Source: Aquificales bacterium
Lineage (GTDB): Bacteria > Aquificota > Aquificia > Aquificales > Aquificaceae
Length of the DNA: 5,206 bases
Assembly (NCBI GenBank): GCA_015491275.1
Contig: WFWF01000072.1
Coordinates: forward strand, 1 to 5,206
Reading direction: 5' to 3'
A program made the position numbers and the translations under genes. This document shows positions 1 through 5,206 of the stretch, piece after piece (positions within the stretch are counted from its first letter, which is position 1; every line of letters begins with the position of its first letter). The notes beneath the pieces were generated by a model. It was not told the origin of the DNA and searched no databases. It saw nothing but the letters and a program-made list of their open reading frames with translations.

Positions 1-4
1 CAAT

Positions 5-436
5 ATGGCTATAGTTAAGATAATGTACAGATTCCCTTCCTTTGAAAAGATAAAGATAGAAGATCCTATAGAGTTTACGGAACTTGAAACGGGCAAATAT
101 ATGAGGAAACTCGTAAATTCCATGAAAGCCTTAAGAATATTATTGCTTCAAGGAGATACAGAAAATGCAAGGCAGGCGGGTGAAGAATTTATTGAAAGGG
201 CAAGACAGCTGAAGACCATGTGTACAAAATGTCATACTGAAGAGGAAAAGGAAGTTATAAAGGCATCAATGAAAAAATCCTCAGAAGCTTTAGATATAAT
301 AGCAGAAGCAATATCAGCAGAAAACATTGACAGAAATAAAATATTTAACTCGCTTAATACAATAGGTATGTCTTGCAGTAAATGTCACAATGTTCATGAA
401 ATACCCGCCCTTATTCAAGAAGCCTTTGAGGAATGA
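5..436 (+). CDS. Dihaem c-type cytochrome, internally duplicated, probably 5'-partial
   Basis: Two haem-attachment motifs are visible, CTKCH (residues 73-77) and CSKCH (124-128), so this should be a dihaem c-type cytochrome acting in electron transfer outside the cytoplasm. The protein appears built from two similar helical units of about 45 residues (roughly 33-77 and 83-128). Each has a Ser-Met-Lys near its start and ends in CXXCH, as expected for a four-helix bundle with one haem per half. No signal peptide is visible after the ATG at 5, although c-type maturation needs export. Only four bases lie upstream and the frame is open to the edge, so the true start is probably outside the window. 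The stop overlaps the next cytochrome start by 4 bp (ATGA), which suggests an operon. Family unrecognised; a cytochrome c'-like fold is an inference. Confidence 0.8.
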   Translation: MAIVKIMYRFPSFEKIKIEDPIEFTELETGKYMRKLVNSMKALRILLLQGDTENARQAGEEFIERARQLKTMCTKCHTEEEKEVIKASMKKSSEALDIIAEAISAENIDRNKIFNSLNTIGMSCSKCHNVHEIPALIQEAFEE

Positions 437-1356
437 AAAAAACATTTATTGCCTTGATGTCCATTTTTATCGGAGGGTGTGGTCCCTTTGAAAAAATTTT
501 CATTGAGGAAGATCTTCTTAAAAGACCGGAAGCCAAAAGATGCGGTGACTGTCATGCGGAAATATACAAGGAGTGGAAAAAAAGCAGACACGCAAAGGCA
601 TGGGTGAGCGAAAAGTTTAGGGAAGAATCGGAAGAGTACAGCAAAGTGAAATGTTTAAAATGCCATGCCCCCCTTGAAGTTCTTGAAGGTAAAAAGCCGG
701 TAACAAGAGATAAACACAGGGAGGACGGGATTAACTGTTCCGCGTGCCACTACAGGGAGGAAACCAACGCCATTCACGGTCCCTTAAAGGTTTGGTCCCC
801 TCCTCATCCTTCCCGTCAAGATGAATTTTTTGAAAAATCAAAATACTGCGCATCATGCCACGAAGATACCTATAAAGAATGGAAGATGTCAGGTTCAGAA
901 AAATCGTGCCAATCATGTCATATGCCAAATATAGGAAAGAGGGATCTTATTCAAAATTTTCCTTACCATCTATTACACCTTGCAAAACCGAGACATGATC
1001 ATTCTTTTCCCAGTCTTAAGGCAAAAAGCGAAGATATAGAGATAAGGATAAAGAAAGAAGGCAAAAGGAGAATTATAGAGATAGAAAATGTAGGTGTACC
1101 ACACAATCTTCCGACAGCGGATCAAGGGGATCCCAAGTACTACATTACAATAGAAGTAAATTTCGGCAACGGGAAAATAAGAAAAATAAGAAGGACCCTT
1201 TCACCAGAAGCGGAGAACACACTTTCATACAAGAAGCCTTTAAGGATCTCCTTCTTTGAAAGTAAAGATCCAAAGGAAATAAAAGTCACCATTTACAGGA
1301 GATTGAGCTGGAAAAAAGAGAGAGAACTTATAAAAACCTATCTTGCAAGCATGTAA
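433..1356 (+). CDS. Pentahaem c-type cytochrome lipoprotein (cytochrome c554-like)
   Basis: Five CXXCH motifs are present at residues 37-41, 74-78, 102-106, 139-143 and 159-163. The segment after the first motif, IYKEW..SRHAKAW (44-57), matches the W..S.HA.A signature common in cytochrome c554-type multihaem proteins. The last motif is followed by MP, as in the common CXSCHMP form. The N-terminus has Lys-Lys, a hydrophobic stretch and a lipobox IGGC (13-16), so a lipoprotein anchored at Cys16 and facing the periplasm is likely. After residue 195 a haem-free, beta-rich domain begins, with NVGVPHNLPT (219-228), resembling the NVGxxHxxPTG element in C-terminal domains of other multihaem cytochromes. 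The start has GAGGA directly against it, so initiation probably depends on coupling to the upstream gene. Likely an electron-transfer partner or reductase; the substrate is unknown. Confidence 0.85.
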   Translation: MKKTFIALMSIFIGGCGPFEKIFIEEDLLKRPEAKRCGDCHAEIYKEWKKSRHAKAWVSEKFREESEEYSKVKCLKCHAPLEVLEGKKPVTRDKHREDGINCSACHYREETNAIHGPLKVWSPPHPSRQDEFFEKSKYCASCHEDTYKEWKMSGSEKSCQSCHMPNIGKRDLIQNFPYHLLHLAKPRHDHSFPSLKAKSEDIEIRIKKEGKRRIIEIENVGVPHNLPTADQGDPKYYITIEVNFGNGKIRKIRRTLSPEAENTLSYKKPLRISFFESKDPKEIKVTIYRRLSWKKERELIKTYLASM

Positions 1357-1895
1357 ACACCCACACCCACACCGTGGGCTACGGTATCTTCACCAAAGAG
1401 CATCCTTCCCTTATACTCAAGTAGAATTCCAAAGGAAGGCGATATATTTATCTTCCCACCGAGGCTGAAATGAACCCCGGGAACTATCCTCTCCTTTTTT
1501 GAACTTGGGCTGTTTTCCTTTATATTGTTAAAAGACAAACCCGCACCCGCAAACAATCTGAGATTACGCGAGGGTTTAAGATTAACAACCGCATTTATAT
1601 CAAAAGGATTGTAAAACAAGCCGTAACCTGCCCCCATACTTGCACCCGCTCCCATCTCCAAAGAGGCACCGACCGATAGGGTAGGACTTATCCTTGATCC
1701 TATATATCCGTACATGCTTAAAAAGTCGGGTATCCTTACTGTTGATCTTCCGTCCTCAAGCTTGCTTATGGTGATCCACAGAGAAGAAAGCTTAACTCCT
1801 GTCTCACCTTCCAAAGCACCCGTATAAGCAAATTCATCCGCAAAGGCACACAAGCCCGCCGATATAAGCGTTATTGCCAAAAGCTTTCTTACCAT
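1338..1895 (-). CDS. Predicted small outer-membrane beta-barrel protein
   Basis: The N-terminus is a clear Sec signal peptide: Met-Val-Arg-Lys, a hydrophobic core and an AFA cleavage site before Asp20. Cys16 is preceded by Leu, so it is not a lipobox. The mature part of about 165 residues is rich in Gly, Ser and alternating hydrophobics (for example 72-95, 112-122 and 140-162). This fits a small beta-barrel of around eight strands, but there is no clear terminal Phe; the last strand ends in YMLAR. An in-frame TAA lies 6 bases upstream of the ATG, which fixes the start. No Shine-Dalgarno is present. The 3' end overlaps the pentahaem gene by 19 bp in convergent orientation. The function is not recognised; the outer-membrane location is an inference from composition. 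Confidence 0.7.
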   Translation of the reverse strand: MVRKLLAITLISAGLCAFADEFAYTGALEGETGVKLSSLWITISKLEDGRSTVRIPDFLSMYGYIGSRISPTLSVGASLEMGAGASMGAGYGLFYNPFDINAVVNLKPSRNLRLFAGAGLSFNNIKENSPSSKKERIVPGVHFSLGGKINISPSFGILLEYKGRMLFGEDTVAHGVGVGVYMLAR

Positions 1896-1943
1896 GCTTT
1901 TTTATTATAACTCTCAGGCATTTTTTTAATAAAATAGGTTTAC
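1896..1943. promoter_or_regulatory. Divergent promoter region between the barrel gene and efp
   Basis: This 48-bp AT-rich gap separates two divergent start codons. On the minus strand a perfect TATAAT (1904-1909) ends 8 bases before the barrel ATG, with no good -35. On the plus strand candidate -10 boxes are TATAAC (1906-1911) and TAAAAT (1930-1935), and only a weak AGG (1936-1938) precedes the efp ATG. The sites are read by eye and the plus-strand assignment is uncertain. Confidence 0.5.
1900..1934. repeat. 8-bp inverted repeat in the divergent intergenic region
   Basis: TTTTATTA at 1900-1907 is matched by its exact reverse complement TAATAAAA at 1927-1934, with 19 bases between. It is nearly centred between the two divergent starts. 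In such AT-rich DNA it could be chance, or it could be an operator. Confidence 0.3.
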
Positions 1944-2513
1944 ATGGCAGAAAGGATAGACATAAACAGAATTCAGAAGGATATGTTTATCAATCACAAG
2001 GGAGAACCCTATAGAGTTCTTGACTATGATCATGTAAAGCCAGGTAAAGGTCAAGCCTTTGTAAGGGTAAAGGCGAAGAACATGCTAACGGGTAATGTCA
2101 TTGAAATAACCTATAAGGCTTCCGATTCCATTGAGCTTGCGGATTTTGAACAGGTATTTGCGGAGTACTCCTACAATGATCAGCACAACTATTACTTTTT
2201 AAATCAACAAACCTATGAAATGATAGCGATACCTTACGAAAACATAAAGGAAGAAGCTGATTTTCTAAAAGAGGGTATGCAGGTTATTGTATTTCTGTAT
2301 GAAGGAAGAGCCGTAGGTATAGAGCTACCCAAACATGTTGAATTGAAAGTTGTTGAAACAGAGCCGGGAGTTAAAGGAGACACGGTTTCAGGAGGTACAA
2401 AGCCCGCAAAGCTTGAGACTGGTAAAGTCATACAAGTTCCCCTATTTGTTAATGAAGGGGATGTAATAAAGGTTGATACGAGAACGGGTACTTATGTGGA
2501 GAGGGTAAAATGA
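1944..2513 (+). CDS. efp: Translation elongation factor P
   Basis: EF-P binds between the P and E sites of the ribosome and relieves stalling at consecutive prolines. The protein has the normal family length (189 residues) and three-domain order: an N-terminal KOW-like domain (about 1-66), an OB domain (about 70-128) and a C-terminal OB domain (about 135-189). The tip loop reads KPGKGQ (32-37), so the residue that is modified in many bacteria is Lys35, equivalent to Lys34 of E. coli EF-P. Modification enzymes are not in the window. The C-terminal segment TGKVIQVPLFVNEGDVIKVD is typical. The stop overlaps the accB start by 4 bp (ATGA). efp next to accB is a common bacterial arrangement. Confidence 0.97.
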   Translation: MAERIDINRIQKDMFINHKGEPYRVLDYDHVKPGKGQAFVRVKAKNMLTGNVIEITYKASDSIELADFEQVFAEYSYNDQHNYYFLNQQTYEMIAIPYENIKEEADFLKEGMQVIVFLYEGRAVGIELPKHVELKVVETEPGVKGDTVSGGTKPAKLETGKVIQVPLFVNEGDVIKVDTRTGTYVERVK

Positions 2514-2947
2514 TAGACAGGGAATTCATAAGGGAAATAATAAATCTTATAAGAGGATCCAACATAAAGGTTTTAAAGCTTGAAAAGGAAGGAGAGAGTC
2601 TGTATATAGAAACAAAAGAGACAGAAACAGTAGCCGGTGAAGAGGTTAAAGAAACACCCCATCAAGAGATAATGCTACCTTCTGAGGAGGTAAAAGAGGA
2701 ACACCTTCACATAATAAAGAGCCCCCTTGTTGGGACCTTTTACAGGTCTCCTTCGCCAGGAGCGCCTCCCTTCGTGGAGGTGGGGGACATTGTTTCCCCT
2801 GGACAAATATTATGCATAATAGAAGCCCTAAAGGTGATGAACGAAATAGAATGCGATGTCAGGGGAAAGGTTGAAAAGATTCTTGTTGAAAACGGTGAGA
2901 AGGTTGAGTACGGACAGCCCCTCTTTCTTATAAATACCCAGATATGA
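2510..2947 (+). CDS. accB: Biotin carboxyl carrier protein of acetyl-CoA carboxylase
   Basis: AccB carries biotin between the biotin carboxylase (AccC) and carboxyltransferase (AccAD) in malonyl-CoA synthesis. The N-terminal part (1-36) is the usual helical region, followed by an acidic Glu/Lys/Thr/Pro linker (about 36-66) and the biotinyl domain (about 68-144). The domain has the bacterial thumb element SPLVGTFYRSPSPGAPPF (71-88). The biotinylation site is EALKVMNEI (105-113), with Lys108 as acceptor. The usual bacterial form is EAMKM or EAMKL, so Leu107 is a mild deviation. The length of 145 is slightly shorter than E. coli AccB (156). A GGAGAGGG stretch (2498-2505) gives a ribosome site inside the end of efp. 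The next gene is not accC but a MOSC protein, joined by another ATGA overlap. Confidence 0.96.
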   Translation: MIDREFIREIINLIRGSNIKVLKLEKEGESLYIETKETETVAGEEVKETPHQEIMLPSEEVKEEHLHIIKSPLVGTFYRSPSPGAPPFVEVGDIVSPGQILCIIEALKVMNEIECDVRGKVEKILVENGEKVEYGQPLFLINTQI

Positions 2948-3726
2948 GTATTTATGTATCAAAGATAATGATATTCCCCATCAAGTCCCTTGATCCCGTG
3001 TATGTAAGCTCTACAAGAATAAATAAGGAAGGAGGCTTGGAATACGACAGATATATAGCCCTTTTTGATGAGAAGGGAAATATACTGAGTAGAAAAAGGG
3101 AAAAGAAGCTTTATTTAATAAGGAGTATATATGACATGGAATATCTAACGGTTACATTAAAATGCGATGGTAAGGCAAATACTTTTAATCTAAATGATAC
3201 AAAAGGAATAGGAGAGTTTATTAGTGAATTCCTCGGGTACAGAGTTGAAGCAAGAAAAGGGTTTTTCCCCGACAGTCTTGATACACCCGGACCCACCATT
3301 ATAGGCAGGGCAACCCTTAACGAAATATCCTCATGGTTCGGGATAGATGTTGATGAGATGAGGCTCAGACTAAGAACAAATATTGAGATAGAAACGGAAA
3401 TTCCCTTTTGGGAAGACAGATTATGTGATAAAGAAAAGGGTGTTTACTTTTATATAGGAAATGTGCTCTTTAAAGGGGTTAATATATCAAAAAGGTGCAA
3501 CATACCACCATCGGATCCTTTAACGGGAGAAAGGATTGAAAACTTTGAAAGGATATTCGTTGAGAAAAGGGAGAAAACCCTTCCTCAGTGGGCAAAAGAG
3601 GAATGCTTCAAAGGTTTTTACAGGGTTGCGATAAATACAATAGTACCTAAAACTGAAGAGGGTAAAAAAATAAGTGTAGGTGACTCTCTCAGAATAAAGG
3701 AAAATCAACCGCCCCCTACAAGCTGA
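2944..3726 (+). CDS. MOSC domain protein (mARC/YcbX-like molybdenum-cofactor protein)
   Basis: Proteins with a MOSC_N beta-barrel plus a MOSC domain bind molybdenum cofactor and, in mARC and YcbX, reduce N-hydroxylated compounds. The N-terminal domain (about 1-105) has FPIKSL (11-16) and GLEYDRYIAL (31-40), matching the YPVKS and G..DR signatures. The MOSC domain (about 112-252) has RLRTNIEIE (142-150), PFWED (154-158) and CNIPPSDPLTG (185-195). Cys185 aligns with the Mo-ligand cysteine of human mARC1 (Cys273, in RCILTTVDPDTG). A typical GKKISVGDSL (240-249) closes the fold. There is no C-terminal 2Fe-2S domain as in YcbX, so the electron donor would be separate. No Shine-Dalgarno precedes the ATG; translation is probably coupled to accB. 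The C-terminal PPP (256-258) lies in the 22-bp convergent overlap with thiS. The substrate is unknown. Confidence 0.88.
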   Translation: MSIYVSKIMIFPIKSLDPVYVSSTRINKEGGLEYDRYIALFDEKGNILSRKREKKLYLIRSIYDMEYLTVTLKCDGKANTFNLNDTKGIGEFISEFLGYRVEARKGFFPDSLDTPGPTIIGRATLNEISSWFGIDVDEMRLRLRTNIEIETEIPFWEDRLCDKEKGVYFYIGNVLFKGVNISKRCNIPPSDPLTGERIENFERIFVEKREKTLPQWAKEECFKGFYRVAINTIVPKTEEGKKISVGDSLRIKENQPPPTS

Positions 3727-3917
3727 ACTATCTCAACAGAGTCTCCCTCTTTAACATAGGTTGTCTCATAAAGAGATTTTGGAACTATCTCCTCGTTTAT
3801 GGAAACAGCCAAACCTGTCTCCCTGAATTCTATACCCATGTAATCAAGTAATTCCTTGACGGTCATTTCTCTGTTTATAGTCCTTTCCTCACCGTTTATT
3901 TTAATTTTCACACCCAT
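3705..3917 (-). CDS. thiS: ThiS-family sulfur carrier protein
   Basis: ThiS is a ubiquitin-like carrier whose C-terminal Gly is adenylylated and turned into a thiocarboxylate that supplies sulfur for the thiazole of thiamin. The 70-residue protein begins KIKINGEE (4-11), has VKELLDYMG (20-28) and ends VKEGDSVEIVQLVGGG, with the obligatory terminal Gly-Gly (here Gly-Gly-Gly). The length and tail fit ThiS better than the longer MoaD (about 80 residues), although a related carrier such as CysO cannot be excluded. No thiG, thiF or thiH is in the window and the gene is alone on its strand. No Shine-Dalgarno precedes the ATG; the GTG two codons later is a possible but unsupported alternative. Its 3' end overlaps the MOSC gene by 22 bp. 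Confidence 0.9.
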   Translation of the reverse strand: MGVKIKINGEERTINREMTVKELLDYMGIEFRETGLAVSINEEIVPKSLYETTYVKEGDSVEIVQLVGGG

Positions 3918-3966
3918 ATTAAATAAAAATTTATAGCATTTTAATGTATCAAATATAATTTTGTAA
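3918..3966 (-). promoter_or_regulatory. Candidate thiS promoter
   Basis: Two options are read on the minus strand. One is TTACAA (3961-3966) and TAAAAT (3938-3943) with a 17-base spacer. The other is an extended -10, TGCTATAAA (3930-3938), which would start transcription about 6 bases before the ATG. Neither leaves a Shine-Dalgarno. No thiamin (TPP) riboswitch can fit in the short leader. Confidence 0.4.
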
Positions 3967-3980
3967 TTAAGGGGTGTGAG
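3954..3980 (+). promoter_or_regulatory. Promoter -10 box and ribosome site of the MBL-fold gene
   Basis: A perfect TATAAT lies at 3954-3959. A poor -35 candidate, TTATAG (3931-3936), sits 17 bases upstream. Initiation would fall near 3966. AAGGGG (3969-3974) is a Shine-Dalgarno six bases before the ATG at 3981. Confidence 0.6.
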
Positions 3981-4733
3981 ATGGGAAAGTGTGAACTACT
4001 TTACGAGTCGGAAAATCATAAAGTTTGTATATTCACAAGCATGATGCCTGATGAAACCATACAGACTAACCAATATCTTGTAGTACACAAGGATAGTGCG
4101 ATACTAATAGATCCCGGGGGCTATACCATATTTTCTCCCCTTTTTGCGGAAGTTTCTTCTAAAGTCCCCCTCAAGGATTTGAAGTATATTTTCTTCTCCC
4201 ACCAGGATCCAGATATAGTTTCGGGCATGAACGGCTGGCTCCTTTCAACAAATGCCCAACTTATAATACCCAAACTGTGGACAAGATTTATAGGACACAT
4301 AGGATTGAAAAAGGGTTATGAGAAAAGGATAATAGCAGTTGATGATAGAGGCGGAACGATAGAATTAGGAGATATAGAATTAAGGATTCTTCCCGCCCAC
4401 TTTATGCACTCACCAGGAAACTTTCAGATTTACGATCCCGTATCAAAGATTCTCTTCTCCGGAGATGTGGGAGCCTCCGTGGGTCAAAACTATCTGTATG
4501 TTGAAGATTTTGAAAACCATAAAAAACTTATTGAAGGTTTTCACAGAAGATATATGGCAAATAATAAGATATGCAAACTATGGGCGAACATGGTGAAAAA
4601 GCTTGATATAGATATCATAGCACCGCAACACGGCGCCCTCTTTAAAGGTAAAGAAAATGTTAACGCATTTATAGACTGGATAAGTAACCTACAGTGCGGT
4701 ACGGATATAATGGATGAAATATTCAATCAGTAG
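3981..4733 (+). CDS. Stand-alone di-iron metallo-beta-lactamase-fold protein (ODP/flavodiiron type)
   Basis: The 250-residue protein is a single MBL-fold domain with a complete set of ligand candidates for a di-iron site of the flavodiiron type: His74, Asp76 and Asp78 in SHQDPD (73-78), His143 in HFMHSP (140-145), Asp162 in SGDVGAS (160-166) and His217 in PQHGAL (215-220). Flavodiiron proteins use H-x-E-x-D in the first motif, so Asp76 replaces Glu here. No flavodoxin or rubredoxin domain follows, which points to the ODP (oxygen-binding di-iron protein) group that binds or senses O2, rather than a self-sufficient O2/NO reductase. There is no signal peptide, so it is cytoplasmic. It has its own promoter and lies 11 bp upstream of the PCuAC gene. 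Which substrate it senses or reduces cannot be read from sequence alone. Confidence 0.85.
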   Translation: MGKCELLYESENHKVCIFTSMMPDETIQTNQYLVVHKDSAILIDPGGYTIFSPLFAEVSSKVPLKDLKYIFFSHQDPDIVSGMNGWLLSTNAQLIIPKLWTRFIGHIGLKKGYEKRIIAVDDRGGTIELGDIELRILPAHFMHSPGNFQIYDPVSKILFSGDVGASVGQNYLYVEDFENHKKLIEGFHRRYMANNKICKLWANMVKKLDIDIIAPQHGALFKGKENVNAFIDWISNLQCGTDIMDEIFNQ

Positions 4734-4744
4734 AGGAGGAAAGT
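4734..4744 (+). promoter_or_regulatory. Strong Shine-Dalgarno of the PCuAC gene
   Basis: AGGAGG (4734-4739) follows directly after the TAG of the MBL gene and stands 5 bases before the ATG. It is the best ribosome site in the window and fixes the start. Confidence 0.8.
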
Positions 4745-5161
4745 ATGTTGAAAGCATTCTTAGTATTCTTTCTTATCTCAAACTTTGTCTTGGCTTCGGA
4801 GAAAATTGAGGTAGAAGATGCTTGGGTAAGAGCCGTACCCAAGGTATCCAAAATGACAGCCGCATACATGGAAATAGAAAACGAAAGCAAAGAAGATGAC
4901 GAACTTATAGGTGCGGAAACCGAAATATGCGAAACCGTAGAGATACACACCGTATATTTTGAGGATGATGTTATGAAGATGAGAAAAGTTAATTCCATAA
5001 GGATACCTGCAGGAGGAGAAGTGGAGCTTAAACCTTCTGGATATCATCTTATGCTCATAGGTCTTAAAAAACATCCTTCACCTGGAGAGAAGGTAAAGTT
5101 AAAGCTTAAATTTAAAAAGGTGGGTGTTATTGAAGTTGAGGCGGAAGTCAGGAAAAGGTAG
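4745..5161 (+). CDS. Periplasmic copper chaperone PCuAC
   Basis: PCuAC proteins (DUF461 family) bind Cu(I) in the periplasm and help build the CuA or CuB centre of haem-copper oxidases, often together with Sco1. The N-terminus is a Sec signal peptide (Met-Leu-Lys, hydrophobic core to about residue 17, cleavage around VLA/S). The copper motif H-x10-M-x21-H-x-M is exact: His68, Met79, His101 and Met103. Other family features are VEDAWVRA (23-30) after the cleavage site, VMKMR (76-80) and the IPAGGEVELKPSGYHLML stretch (87-104). The mature length of about 120 residues is typical. It is preceded by AGGAGG and followed after 3 bp by another exported-protein gene, so it is mid-operon. Confidence 0.95.
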   Translation: MLKAFLVFFLISNFVLASEKIEVEDAWVRAVPKVSKMTAAYMEIENESKEDDELIGAETEICETVEIHTVYFEDDVMKMRKVNSIRIPAGGEVELKPSGYHLMLIGLKKHPSPGEKVKLKLKFKKVGVIEVEAEVRKR

Positions 5162-5164
5162 TTA

Positions 5165-5206
5165 ATGAAAAAAGTATTAATTGGTTTTATAACTATATTA
5201 CTACTC
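5165..5206 (+). CDS. Start of an exported or membrane protein (3'-partial)
   Basis: Only the first 14 codons are in the window, reading MKKVLIGFITILLL. This is the beginning of a signal peptide or membrane anchor. AAAAGG (5153-5158), within the end of the PCuAC gene, lies 6 bases upstream, and only 3 bases separate the two genes, so it belongs to the same operon. Sco1/SenC or another copper or oxidase-assembly protein would fit the neighbour, but nothing in these residues shows it. Confidence 0.65.
   Translation, partial: MKKVLIGFITILLL

Noticed and set aside
731..928. 65-residue minus-strand open frame within the pentahaem gene
   Set aside because: It lies fully opposite a region with two conserved haem motifs and has no family features.
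1366..1385. Hairpins CCCAC-ACC-GTGGG and ACCGT-GGGCT-ACGGT just after the pentahaem stop
   Set aside because: The stems are only 5 bp, mutually exclusive and lack a T-run. The stretch is coding for the Gly-Val-rich end of the barrel protein on the other strand.
3921..3962. Imperfect inverted repeat AAAATTTATA / TATAATTTT between thiS and the MBL gene
   Set aside because: One arm lacks a base and the region is nearly all A and T, so chance is a sufficient explanation.
3918..3980. Possible TPP riboswitch upstream of thiS
   Set aside because: The whole gap is 63 bases, too short for a TPP aptamer plus promoter, and the conserved CUGAGA element of the THI box is not seen in the thiS leader.
4778..5074. 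98-residue open frame on the minus strand inside the PCuAC gene
   Set aside because: The plus-strand PCuAC protein has an exact copper motif and signal peptide. The antisense frame has no recognisable domain or ribosome site and is rich in Phe and Tyr, as expected of a shadow.

Overview
The window looks like ordinary chromosome from an AT-rich, probably thermophilic, respiratory bacterium. The proteins are rich in Lys, Glu and Ile, the genes are packed with 4-bp ATGA overlaps, and there are haem and copper proteins, a di-iron metallo-beta-lactamase-fold protein and a bacterial-type EF-P. I favour an Aquificota-like lineage, but this is an inference from gene style and not a measured assignment. 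No RNA gene, mobile element, CRISPR array or phage gene is visible, and no gene-free stretch exceeds 65 bases.

Left part (1-1356, + strand): two overlapping c-type cytochrome genes. The first is a dihaem protein with an internal duplication, probably cut at its 5' end by the window edge. The second is a pentahaem lipoprotein of the cytochrome c554-like type with a C-terminal beta domain. A small predicted outer-membrane beta-barrel gene (1338-1895, - strand) converges on them and overlaps by 19 bp.

Middle (1944-3726, + strand): a three-gene unit joined by two ATGA overlaps: efp (elongation factor P), accB (biotin carboxyl carrier protein) and a MOSC-domain molybdenum-cofactor protein that sits where accC often lies. 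A ThiS-family sulfur carrier gene (3705-3917, - strand) converges on the MOSC gene with a 22-bp overlap. In that overlap the ThiS C-terminal Gly-Gly-Gly is encoded opposite a Pro-Pro-Pro near the MOSC C-terminus.

Right part (3981-5206, + strand): a stand-alone di-iron MBL-fold protein of the ODP/flavodiiron type, then a periplasmic PCuAC copper chaperone with a complete canonical copper motif, then the start of another exported or membrane protein. The MBL gene is divergent from thiS and has a consensus TATAAT box. The layout suggests linked oxygen handling and copper delivery to a terminal oxidase, although no oxidase gene is present to confirm it.

No clearly new system is evident. The points most worth a second look are the PPP/GGG antisense overlap beside efp, two minus-strand genes that look leaderless, the duplicated dihaem cytochrome, and the pairing of an O2-reactive di-iron protein with copper trafficking.
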